Shown here in pieces: positions 53,459-61,577 of a stretch of 64,000 nt of DNA (its first letter is position 1; the number at the start of each line of letters is the position of its first letter). The DNA comes from Dokdonella_A sp963834755. Its GTDB lineage: Bacteria; Pseudomonadota; Gammaproteobacteria; Xanthomonadales; Rhodanobacteraceae. The stretch spans positions 258,418 to 322,417 of the forward strand of contig CAWICQ010000013.1 in the NCBI GenBank assembly GCA_963834755.1, written 5' to 3'. The notes under the pieces are model-generated. The model worked only from the letters and a program-made list of their open reading frames with translations. It was not told the DNA's origin and did not search any database. The position numbers and the translations under genes are program-made.

Positions 53459-53483
53459 CGCGAACGCTTAGGGCGACAACGAA

Positions 53484-54323
53484 CTAGCCGCGGTTGCTCA
53501 ACGGCAACAGCTTCCAGTACCACGACCGATACTGCGGCCAGTCGCCGCGGAAGAACGGGTGATCCGGATAGTTGAGCTTGAGCACGCGCTCGGCATCGTC
53601 GGCGAGTTTGTCCTGGCCGAGTTTCTTGTAGCTCTCGATCATGACCGCCAGCGCATCGCCGGCCTGCGGCGATCGCGGATAGGTTTCGACGATCGATTTC
53701 GCCCGATTCGACGCCGCGACATACGCATTGCGCCGCAGATAGAAAATCGCGACGTGCAGGTCCGCCTGCGCCATCATATTGCGCAGGTAGACCATGCGCT
53801 GACGCGAATCCTCGGCGTAGGCGCTCTGCGGATAACGCGTGACCAGCGCGCCGAAATCATCGAACGACTGGCGCAGGCTGGCCTGATCGCGCTTGGTCAT
53901 GTCCTGGCCGACGTAACGCTCGACGAAACCGGCCGTGCGGTTGAAGTTGATCAAGCCGCGCAGGTAATAGGCGTAGTCAATGTGCTTGTGCGTCGGATAG
54001 GTCTTGATGAAACGGTTGATCGTCGAATACGCATCGTCGGGCTTGCCGTTCTTGTATTGCGCGTAGGCGAGATTGATCTGCGACTGCTCGGTATAAGGTC
54101 CGAACGGGAAACGCGCGATCAGGCGCTCGAACGAGCGCGAAGCGTAGTCGTAGTTGCTGGCTTGAAGCGCATCGAGGCCTTGCTGATACAGCTGATCGAC
54201 CGGCAGCGCATCCATTGGATCGCCTTTCTTGCCGCGATGGAACAGCGAACAACCGGCGAGGGCAGCCAGGAGCACGACGAGGGCGAGGCGGGCGATCAGG
54301 CGATAGGTGCGGGAAACTCGCAT
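53484..54323 (-). CDS. bamD: Outer membrane assembly lipoprotein BamD
   Basis: A 279-residue lipoprotein of the BAM complex that inserts beta-barrel proteins. The signal ends in the lipobox LAGC (VLLAALAGCSLF), then five TPR-like units (LYQQGLDALQASNYDYAS, INLAYAQYKNGKPDDAYST, YLRGLINFNRTAG). ATG 54323 is chosen as the first Met before the lipobox; a longer frame lacks a signal. It is divergent from rluD, the usual neighbour in gammaproteobacteria. Confidence 0.96.
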   Translation of the reverse strand: MRVSRTYRLIARLALVVLLAALAGCSLFHRGKKGDPMDALPVDQLYQQGLDALQASNYDYASRSFERLIARFPFGPYTEQSQINLAYAQYKNGKPDDAYSTINRFIKTYPTHKHIDYAYYLRGLINFNRTAGFVERYVGQDMTKRDQASLRQSFDDFGALVTRYPQSAYAEDSRQRMVYLRNMMAQADLHVAIFYLRRNAYVAASNRAKSIVETYPRSPQAGDALAVMIESYKKLGQDKLADDAERVLKLNYPDHPFFRGDWPQYRSWYWKLLPLSNRG

Positions 54324-54412
54324 GCGGGCAGCAGGCTCTGCGATGATTGACTTGAGATGATAACCCGAACGCAGAGCCTGCCGGAAACGCCTTTCGCGGC
54401 GTCCAGAACCGC

Positions 54413-55378
54413 ATGAGCGCGGCACAACGGACGCTGAACGCGCACGTCCCGGATGCAGCGGCGGGCCGCCGTTTCGATCAGGTGCTGGCCGAGCTGTTTC
54501 CGGACTATTCGCGCTCGCGGCTGGCGGCTTGGATCAAGGCCGGCGCGGCGCTGCTCGACGGCGTCGAGGTCGCGCCGCGGCACATTGTCCGCGGCGGCGA
54601 GGCGATCGTCGTCGAGGTCCGGCTCGAACGCGAAATCGGCGCCGCCGGCGAAGACATTCCTCTGGACATCCGCTACGAGGACGACGATGTCATCGTCGTC
54701 AACAAGCCGCCGGGCCTGGTCGTGCATCCGGGTGCCGGCAATCCCGCGGGTACGTTGCAGAATGCGTTGCTGCATCACGATCCGGGGCTCGCCGAGATTC
54801 CGCGCGGCGGCATCGTGCATCGGCTCGACAAGGACACGTCGGGCCTGATGGTCATCGCGCGCACGCTACGCGCGCATACCTCGCTGGTCGAGCAGCTCAG
54901 CGAGCGCGACGTGCATCGTCAATATCTCGCGGTCGTTTACGGAAAGATGGTCGCCGGTGGCAGCGTCAACGCGCCGATCGGCCGACACGCACGCGACCGG
55001 CTGAAGCAGGCCGTGCGCGACGACGGTCGCGAAGCGATCACGCATTACCGCGTGCGCGAGCGATTCCGCACGATGACCCTGATCGAGTGCCGTCTCGAAA
55101 CCGGTCGCACGCACCAGATTCGCGTGCACATGGCTCACGCGCGGCATCCGCTGGTCGGCGATGTGCAGTACGGCGGCGCCTTGAAGCTGCCGAGGGGCGC
55201 GAGCGCGCCGCTGGTCGAGGTCCTGCGCGGCTTTCGGCGCCAGGCGCTGCACGCCGAACGGCTCGAATTCGCGCACCCGGCCGACGGACGCACGATTGCG
55301 GTCGAAGCGGAATTGCCATCCGACATGGCAACGCTGGTCGAGGCGTTGCGCGAAGACGCGCGCGAAAACGCCGTATGA
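54413..55378 (+). CDS. rluD: 23S rRNA pseudouridine(1911/1915/1917) synthase
   Basis: A 321-residue RluD-type enzyme with an N-terminal S4 domain (RRFDQVLAELFPDYSRSRL), the catalytic Asp in HRLDKDTSGLM (about residue 140), and the RluA-family segments RQYLAVVYGK and LETGRTHQIRVH. It modifies helix 69 of 23S rRNA. Followed 19 nt later by pgeF, the standard rluD-pgeF-clpB order. Confidence 0.96.
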   Translation: MSAAQRTLNAHVPDAAAGRRFDQVLAELFPDYSRSRLAAWIKAGAALLDGVEVAPRHIVRGGEAIVVEVRLEREIGAAGEDIPLDIRYEDDDVIVVNKPPGLVVHPGAGNPAGTLQNALLHHDPGLAEIPRGGIVHRLDKDTSGLMVIARTLRAHTSLVEQLSERDVHRQYLAVVYGKMVAGGSVNAPIGRHARDRLKQAVRDDGREAITHYRVRERFRTMTLIECRLETGRTHQIRVHMAHARHPLVGDVQYGGALKLPRGASAPLVEVLRGFRRQALHAERLEFAHPADGRTIAVEAELPSDMATLVEALREDARENAV

Positions 55379-55397
55379 GCGCGAGTGCATCCGCGCG

Positions 55398-56276
55398 ATG
55401 AAAAGCGAGGGATTCCTCATCCCCGATTGGCCCGCGCCGCCGAACATCCGCGCCGTCGTCACGACGCGCGTATTGCCCGGCGCATCGAAACCGCCGTTCG
55501 ATCGCTTCAATCTCGGCGGCCGATGCGGCGATGATCCCGCCGCGGTCTTCGCGAATCGCACATCGTTGATGGAGGCCTTGTCGCTGCCCGAGGCGCCGCG
55601 CTGGACGCAACAGGTTCACGGCCGCGACGTGTACGACGCCGACGCGATTCTCGCCGACGCCGAGCCGACCGCCGATGCGTCGGTGACACATATTGCTGGA
55701 CGCGTGCTCGCGATCCTCACCGCCGATTGTCTGCCAGTGTTCCTGTGCGCCGACGATGGAACGGCGGCGGGTCTTGCGCATGCCGGCTGGAGAGGCCTCG
55801 CGGGCGGTATCATCGAGTCGACCATCGCGCGTCTTGCCGTTGCGCCGGCATCGCTGATCGCATGGCTGGGTCCTGCGGTCGCTCCGCGCTCGTACGAAGT
55901 CGGCGACGAAGTGCGCGCCGCGTTTGTGGACCTTGATGCGAACGCCGCCGATGCGTTCGAAAAGACACGGCCCGGGCACTGGTTTTGTGATCTCTATGCG
56001 CTGGCGCGACTCCGGCTCGCAGCCGCCGGCGTCTCCCGCGTCTTCGGCGGCGGGTTCAATACGTTCGCGGATGCGCGCTTTTATTCGTATCGGCGCGACC
56101 GCCAAACCGGGCGATTCGCCAGCCTGCTGTGGATCGAGCGCGCCTGGGTGAAAATCGAGTCCGATCGAACAGTCACAGCGGAGTCCGGCGCACCGATGGC
56201 GACGCAACCGGTGTTCGCCCGTGCGAAGGCGGCTGCGGCTGCCGCCGGTTGGCAGACAAAGCCGAGGCGCACTTGA
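55398..56276 (+). CDS. pgeF: Peptidoglycan editing factor / polyphenol oxidase family (PgeF)
   Basis: A 292-residue LACC1/YfiH-type protein. Zinc ligands are His in TQQVHGRDV, Cys in LTADCLPVFLC and His in AHAGWRGLAGG; FGGGFNTFADARFYSYRRD follows. Homologues hydrolyse purine nucleosides or edit L-Ser from muropeptides. The family usually ends soon after GRFASLLW; here a tail of about 40 residues continues to 56276, which could be a real extension or another frame problem (a TGA one frame over lies at 56148-56150). Its stop overlaps the clpB -35 candidate. Confidence 0.9.
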   Translation: MKSEGFLIPDWPAPPNIRAVVTTRVLPGASKPPFDRFNLGGRCGDDPAAVFANRTSLMEALSLPEAPRWTQQVHGRDVYDADAILADAEPTADASVTHIAGRVLAILTADCLPVFLCADDGTAAGLAHAGWRGLAGGIIESTIARLAVAPASLIAWLGPAVAPRSYEVGDEVRAAFVDLDANAADAFEKTRPGHWFCDLYALARLRLAAAGVSRVFGGGFNTFADARFYSYRRDRQTGRFASLLWIERAWVKIESDRTVTAESGAPMATQPVFARAKAAAAAAGWQTKPRRT

Positions 56277-56301
56277 AGCGGGCCGTCGGCCGACCCACCT
56301 T
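56272..56301 (+). promoter_or_regulatory. Candidate sigma-32 heat-shock promoter for clpB
   Basis: CTTGAA (56272-56277), 16 nt, CCCACCTT (56294-56301), compared with the sigma-32 pattern CTTGAA and CCCCAT. clpB is a typical heat-shock gene. A TGCAATAAT sequence just downstream could also serve as a sigma-70 -10 site. Confidence 0.4.
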
Positions 56302-56343
56302 GGTGCAATAATTTCGACCGCTGCTTCGCCGGGTGAAGCTCGC

Positions 56344-58941
56344 ATGCGCATGGACAAACTTACGTCGCGTTTCCAGCAGGCTCTCGCCGATGCGCAAAGC
56401 CTCGCGGTCGGCCGCGATCACAATATGCTCGAGCCGGCGCATCTGATGGCCGCGCTGCTCGATCAACAGGGTGGGTCGACCGTGCCGTTGCTGGCGCAGG
56501 CCGGCGTCAACGTGCCGGCGCTGCGCACGCGCATTGGGCAAATCCTGGACCGCATGCCGAAAGTTGCCGGCCAGGAAGGCAACATCAGTGTTTCGAACGA
56601 TCTCAATCGCCTGCTCAATCTCACCGACAAGCTCGCACAGCAGCGCGGCGATGCTTTCATCGCCAGCGAGTTGTTCGTGCTCGCCGCGCTCGACTCGCGC
56701 GGCGATGTCGGCGAAGCGCTGAAAGGTTCCGGCGCGACGAAGGCGAACATCGAGGCCGCCATCGAGAAAATGCGCGGCGGCGAGAAGGTGCAATCGGAAA
56801 GCGCCGAGGATCAGCGTCAGGCGCTCGAAAAATACACGATCGACCTCACCGCGCGTTCGGAAAAAGGCAAACTCGATCCGGTCATCGGCCGCGACGAGGA
56901 AATCCGCCGCGTGATCCAAGTGCTGCAGCGGCGCACCAAAAACAATCCGGTGCTGATCGGCGAGCCCGGCGTCGGCAAGACGGCGATCGTCGAAGGCTTG
57001 GCGCAGCGCATCGTCAACGGCGAAGTGCCGGAAGGCCTGCGCGACAAGCGCGTGCTTTCGCTCGACATGGGCGCGCTGATCGCCGGCGCGAAATTCCGTG
57101 GCGAATTCGAGGAACGGCTGAAAGGCGTGCTCAACGATCTCGCCAAGCAGGAAGGCCGGATCATCCTTTTCATCGACGAGCTGCACACCGTGGTCGGCGC
57201 AGGCAAGGCCGAAGGCGCGATGGATGCCGGCAACATGCTGAAGCCTGCGCTCGCCCGCGGCGAGTTGCATTGCATCGGCGCGACCACGCTCGACGAATAC
57301 CGCAAGTACATCGAGAAGGACGCCGCGCTCGAACGGCGTTTTCAGAAGGTCTTTGTCGGCGAGCCGAGCGTCGAAGACACTATCGCGATCCTGCGTGGAC
57401 TCAAGGAAAAGTACGAGCTGCACCACGGCGTCGAGATCACCGATCCCGCGATCGTCGCGGCGGCGACACTGTCGCACCGCTATATCGCTGACCGTCAATT
57501 GCCGGACAAGGCGATCGACCTGATGGACGAGGCGGCGTCGCGCATCCGCATGGAGATCGATTCGAAGCCCGAGGAGCTCGATCGCAAGGAACGTCGCCTG
57601 ATCCAGCTCAAGATCCAGCGCGAGGCGCTGAAAAAGGAGAAGGACAAGGAATCCAAGCAGCGCCTCGCCGATCTCGAAAAGGAGATCGCATCGCTCGAGC
57701 GCGAATATTCCGATCTCGAGGAAATCTGGAAATCCGAGAAGGCGACGTTGCAGGGTGCAACCAAGATCAAGGAACAGATCGAGCAGGCCAGGCAGGAGCT
57801 CGAAGCCGCACAGCGCCGGCAGGATTACGCGAAGATGAGCGAAATCCAGTACGGCCGCATTCCCGAGCTCGAAAAACAGCTCAAGGTCGCGCAGGAAGCC
57901 GAGAAGAAAGGCTTCACGCTGCTGCAGGATCGCGTGACCGCCGAGGAAATCGCCGAAGTCGTTTCGCGCTGGACCGGCATTCCGGTCTCGAAGATGCTCG
58001 AAGGCGAGCGCGAAAAACTCCTGCGCATGGAAGATGAGTTACACAAGCGCGTGGTCGGCCAGGACGAAGCGGTGCATGCGGTCGCCGACGCGATCCGTCG
58101 CTCGCGCGCGGGACTTTCCGATCCGAACCGGCCAAACGGCTCGTTCCTTTTCCTCGGCCCCACCGGCGTCGGCAAGACCGAGCTGTGCAAGGCGCTCGCC
58201 GAATTCCTGTTCGATTCGAGCGACGCGCTCGTCCGCATCGACATGAGCGAGTTCATGGAAAAGCATTCCGTGAGCCGCCTGATCGGCGCGCCGCCAGGTT
58301 ATGTCGGTTACGAGGAGGGCGGCTATCTGACCGAAGCGGTGCGGCGTCGTCCGTACAGCGTGATCCTGCTCGACGAAGTCGAGAAGGCGCATCACGACGT
58401 ATTCAACGTGCTGTTGCAGGTGCTCGATGACGGGCGCCTGACCGATGGTCAGGGTCGCACGGTGGACTTCCGCAACACCGTGATCGTGATGACTTCGAAT
58501 CTCGGCTCGCAGCAGATCCAGGACATGTCCGAACAGGGCGGGACCGACAGCGAAGAGGCCTATACAAAGATGAAAGCGGCGGTGATGGGCGTGGTGCAGG
58601 CGCACTTCCGGCCGGAGTTCATCAATCGCCTCGACGAAATCGTCGTGTTCCGCGCGCTGGACAAATCGCAGATCCGCAAGATCGCGCGCATCCAGACCGA
58701 CTATCTCGCCAAGCGCCTGGCCGAGCGGCAGCTCAAGCTCACGCTATCGGACAAGGCGGTTGATCTACTGGCCAACGTCGGTTTCGATCCGGTGTATGGC
58801 GCGCGTCCGCTGAAGCGCGCGATCCAGCAGCAGCTCGAGAATCCGCTGGCGAAGGAGATTCTCGAAGGAAAGTTCCAGCCGGGCGATACGGTCGCGGTCG
58901 ACGCCGCAGGCGGGCATCTCGTTTTCGCGCGCCGCGCCTAA
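56344..58941 (+). CDS. clpB: ATP-dependent disaggregase ClpB
   Basis: An 865-residue Hsp100 chaperone that resolves aggregates with DnaK. The N domain opens MRMDKLTSRFQQALADAQ, matching E. coli, which fixes the start at 56344. Walker A1 is GEPGVGKT (about residue 206) with Walker B ILFIDELH; a coiled-coil middle domain (about 410-530, rich in E/K/R) follows; Walker A2 is GPTGVGKT (about residue 605) with VILLDEVEKAHHD. The sensor and C-terminal regions are complete. Confidence 0.98.
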   Translation: MRMDKLTSRFQQALADAQSLAVGRDHNMLEPAHLMAALLDQQGGSTVPLLAQAGVNVPALRTRIGQILDRMPKVAGQEGNISVSNDLNRLLNLTDKLAQQRGDAFIASELFVLAALDSRGDVGEALKGSGATKANIEAAIEKMRGGEKVQSESAEDQRQALEKYTIDLTARSEKGKLDPVIGRDEEIRRVIQVLQRRTKNNPVLIGEPGVGKTAIVEGLAQRIVNGEVPEGLRDKRVLSLDMGALIAGAKFRGEFEERLKGVLNDLAKQEGRIILFIDELHTVVGAGKAEGAMDAGNMLKPALARGELHCIGATTLDEYRKYIEKDAALERRFQKVFVGEPSVEDTIAILRGLKEKYELHHGVEITDPAIVAAATLSHRYIADRQLPDKAIDLMDEAASRIRMEIDSKPEELDRKERRLIQLKIQREALKKEKDKESKQRLADLEKEIASLEREYSDLEEIWKSEKATLQGATKIKEQIEQARQELEAAQRRQDYAKMSEIQYGRIPELEKQLKVAQEAEKKGFTLLQDRVTAEEIAEVVSRWTGIPVSKMLEGEREKLLRMEDELHKRVVGQDEAVHAVADAIRRSRAGLSDPNRPNGSFLFLGPTGVGKTELCKALAEFLFDSSDALVRIDMSEFMEKHSVSRLIGAPPGYVGYEEGGYLTEAVRRRPYSVILLDEVEKAHHDVFNVLLQVLDDGRLTDGQGRTVDFRNTVIVMTSNLGSQQIQDMSEQGGTDSEEAYTKMKAAVMGVVQAHFRPEFINRLDEIVVFRALDKSQIRKIARIQTDYLAKRLAERQLKLTLSDKAVDLLANVGFDPVYGARPLKRAIQQQLENPLAKEILEGKFQPGDTVAVDAAGGHLVFARRA

Positions 58942-58952
58942 GGTTTCAATGA

Positions 58953-59090
58953 ACCCTCTCCCGCTTGCGGGAGAGGGCCAGGGTGTGAGGGCAGGCTTGC
59001 GACACCGCCGCATCTGCAAAAGCACTTGCAGCTCACCACTCCGAATGCCCTCACCCCAACCCTCTCCCGCAAGCGGGAGAAGGGGAAGGG
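58953..59090. repeat. Head-to-head REP pair between clpB and the TonB receptor
   Basis: CCTCTCCCGCTTGCGGGAGAGG at the left, GGGTGTGAGGGCAGGCTTGCG next, and CCCTCACCCCAACCCTCTCCC then GCAAGCGGGAGAAGG at the right (in parts). It fills the convergent gap and could stop or protect both transcripts. Confidence 0.85.
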
Positions 59091-59117
59091 AAGACGCGAG
59101 ATGGGGAAGATACCGAG

Positions 59118-61538
59118 CTAGAAATCCTTCGTGACACGCACGCCAATCGTGCGCGGCTGCACCGGCACGATATACGTCTGCGCGCCGCACTCCGCGGTCG
59201 CGCATTCGGAGTAGCGCGCGAGTTGGCCGCGGTTGTCGAACGCGTTCTTAAGAAATACGTCGAACGACCACAGATCCTTCTTCATGCCCGCCGAGACGTC
59301 GAACGTGCCGTAGCCCGGCATGTCGCCGGTGATGTCGCGCTCGACCAGGCGCAGATCCGACCTGCGCCGGCCTTCGAAGAACGCAGCCGCCTGCACATAG
59401 CTGTCCATGCCGTGGAAATCGAAGCTGTAGCGCGCGGTGACGTTCCCTTTGACCTTTGCCGTCAACGGAAGCTCGGTACCCTTCGGAGCCTGAGGTTCCG
59501 CGCAGCTGGTGACCGGATTGCCGGCATCGTCGGTGAAACCGCAGTAGTTTTCCGTCAGCTCGGAGTGGTACACCGCGATCCCAGTCGATAATGTCAGGTT
59601 GTACGTTGCCGCCCAGCCGACGTTTGTTTCGACGCCGCGGATGCGCGCCTGGTTCGCATTCTTGATCTCGGTCAATCCGTTCTGGCCGAGAATCGCGAAC
59701 TGAAAGTCTTTCCAGTTCTCCTGGAACACCGCGCCGTTCCACAGCAGGTGATGATCGAGCCACTCGGTCTTCCAGCCGAATTCGTAGTTGTCGAGATAGT
59801 CGGCCTTGTAGGGTGGCAGCGATCCGCGGCGGTTGATGCCGCCGGGGCGGAAGCCTTGCGACCAGGTCGCGTAGATCATCTTGTCCGTGTCGAGCTTGTA
59901 GGTGAGGTTCGCACGGCCGAGCGAACCGTTCTCGCTGGTGCTCTTGTCGAGATTGAGGCACGGCGCGCCCTGGAACGGATTCGGATCGAAGCACGCCCCT
60001 TCGCCGAGCGAGCTGCTGTAGCCGGTGCCGAAGCCGAAGAAGCCCTTCAGACTGTCGTCGGTCCGGAAGTAGCGGCCACCGAGCGTGCCAGTGAGCCGGT
60101 CGGTGAAGTCGAAATCCATTTCGCCGAAGGCCGCGGAGTCGTTGTCCTCGCGCACCTGCTGTGTCAGCCACAGCGTATCCGGCCAGCCCGATACTTCCAG
60201 ATCGGAGCCGAGCCCGTCGATCTTGTATTGCTGGTTGATGTCGTGCGACTGCCGCTCGTCGAAGAGACCGACGACGAAGCGGAAGCGATCTTCACGTGGC
60301 GAGGCCACGCGCAGCTCGTTGCTGGTTTTGCGATAGCGGTCGCGGCCGGTGATGTGCTGTGCGGGATTGATCAGGTTGCCCGCGTCGTCGTGGATGTAAG
60401 CGCCATAGCCGAACAGAGTGTCGTACCAGAACGCGTAGTCGCTGTAGTCCTGGTGATAGCTATCGTCGCGATTGAGGTGCGCGAACGCGTAGACCACATC
60501 GAAATTGCCGATCTTGCCCTGCACGGTCAGCGCAGCCTGGATCCAGTGGTCGTCGAAGTTCTCGGGATAGAAATGCGTCACTTCGAGATCGCCGACGTTC
60601 GGATCGAATGCGTTGATGCCGTGCGCATGCTGGTTCTGGCCGGTCACTGCGGGCGTGATCGACCAGTTATCGTCGAGATCAATCTTCAACGCCGCGCGCG
60701 CGCCTTGCGTGTCGGCATCGTTGTAGTTGTCGTGCACGCGATTGGCGTTGTCGACGCTGATGCCGGAGGTCGGATAGGTGCGCGTGCCGAACACGTTGTC
60801 GATGAAGCCCGCATCCTTCTTGCTCCACGCGACGACGCGCAGCGCGGTCGACGGGTTGATCGGAACGTTCACGTAACCCTGCGTCACGTAGCCGATGCCG
60901 CCGCTGTCGATGCCGTTCACCTCGGCCTGCACGCTCGCCGAGAACGCACTCGGATCGGGTTTGTTGGTGATGATGCGGATCGTGCCCGACTGCGAGCTCG
61001 CGCCGTACAGAGTGCCTTGCGGTCCGGCCAGCGCTTCGACGCGTTCGACGTCGTAGATGTTCACGTCGAGCGCGCCCTGAATCGTCGTGATCGGCTGCTC
61101 GTCCAGGTACATGCCGACGCTCGGCAGCGGCCCCGAATGGTTGCCGTTGCTGCCGCTTGCGACGCCGCGCATATAGATCTGCGTGAAGCCGAGATAGAGA
61201 TTCTGGATCGCGACGCTGGGCAGCAGCTTCACGTAGTCGTTGAGATTGGCGACGTTCATCTGCTGCAGCTTGTCGGTGTCGAGCACGTCCATGCTGATCG
61301 GCACGTCCTGCACGTTTTCCGTACGCTTCTGCGCGGTAACCGTGATGCCGCCTAGCTGTTGCGCGGTGTGCTTGTCGGCCGCCGCGCCTTCGGCTTGCGG
61401 CGTCGCTTGCTGATCCTGCTCGTCGTCCGGCGCCGCGGCAAATGCCGGCGCGAAGCACGCGAAATGGATCGCGGCCGCGAGCGGCAATCGGGCGAGAACC
61501 GGATGTCGTCGGCTCGTTGTCGGATTCTTCTTTCGCAC
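59118..61538 (-). CDS. TonB-dependent outer-membrane receptor
   Basis: An 806-residue receptor with a signal peptide (LPLAAAIHFACFAPAFA). The plug domain includes LGGITVTAQKRTENVQDVPIS and VERVEALAGPQGTLYGASSQSGTIRIIT (in part), followed by a large barrel that ends in ...GVRVTKDF with the terminal aromatic. It starts at GTG 61538 after GGGAGGAG. The substrate is not clear; the plug (VQDVPISMDV) is of the group with many sphingomonad-type receptors. It stands next to the TPR-sulfotransferase. Confidence 0.95.
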   Translation of the reverse strand: MRKKNPTTSRRHPVLARLPLAAAIHFACFAPAFAAAPDDEQDQQATPQAEGAAADKHTAQQLGGITVTAQKRTENVQDVPISMDVLDTDKLQQMNVANLNDYVKLLPSVAIQNLYLGFTQIYMRGVASGSNGNHSGPLPSVGMYLDEQPITTIQGALDVNIYDVERVEALAGPQGTLYGASSQSGTIRIITNKPDPSAFSASVQAEVNGIDSGGIGYVTQGYVNVPINPSTALRVVAWSKKDAGFIDNVFGTRTYPTSGISVDNANRVHDNYNDADTQGARAALKIDLDDNWSITPAVTGQNQHAHGINAFDPNVGDLEVTHFYPENFDDHWIQAALTVQGKIGNFDVVYAFAHLNRDDSYHQDYSDYAFWYDTLFGYGAYIHDDAGNLINPAQHITGRDRYRKTSNELRVASPREDRFRFVVGLFDERQSHDINQQYKIDGLGSDLEVSGWPDTLWLTQQVREDNDSAAFGEMDFDFTDRLTGTLGGRYFRTDDSLKGFFGFGTGYSSSLGEGACFDPNPFQGAPCLNLDKSTSENGSLGRANLTYKLDTDKMIYATWSQGFRPGGINRRGSLPPYKADYLDNYEFGWKTEWLDHHLLWNGAVFQENWKDFQFAILGQNGLTEIKNANQARIRGVETNVGWAATYNLTLSTGIAVYHSELTENYCGFTDDAGNPVTSCAEPQAPKGTELPLTAKVKGNVTARYSFDFHGMDSYVQAAAFFEGRRRSDLRLVERDITGDMPGYGTFDVSAGMKKDLWSFDVFLKNAFDNRGQLARYSECATAECGAQTYIVPVQPRTIGVRVTKDF

Positions 61539-61577
61539 GGCTCCTCCCAGAGTTGCGTCAGGAAAAAATCGGATCGT

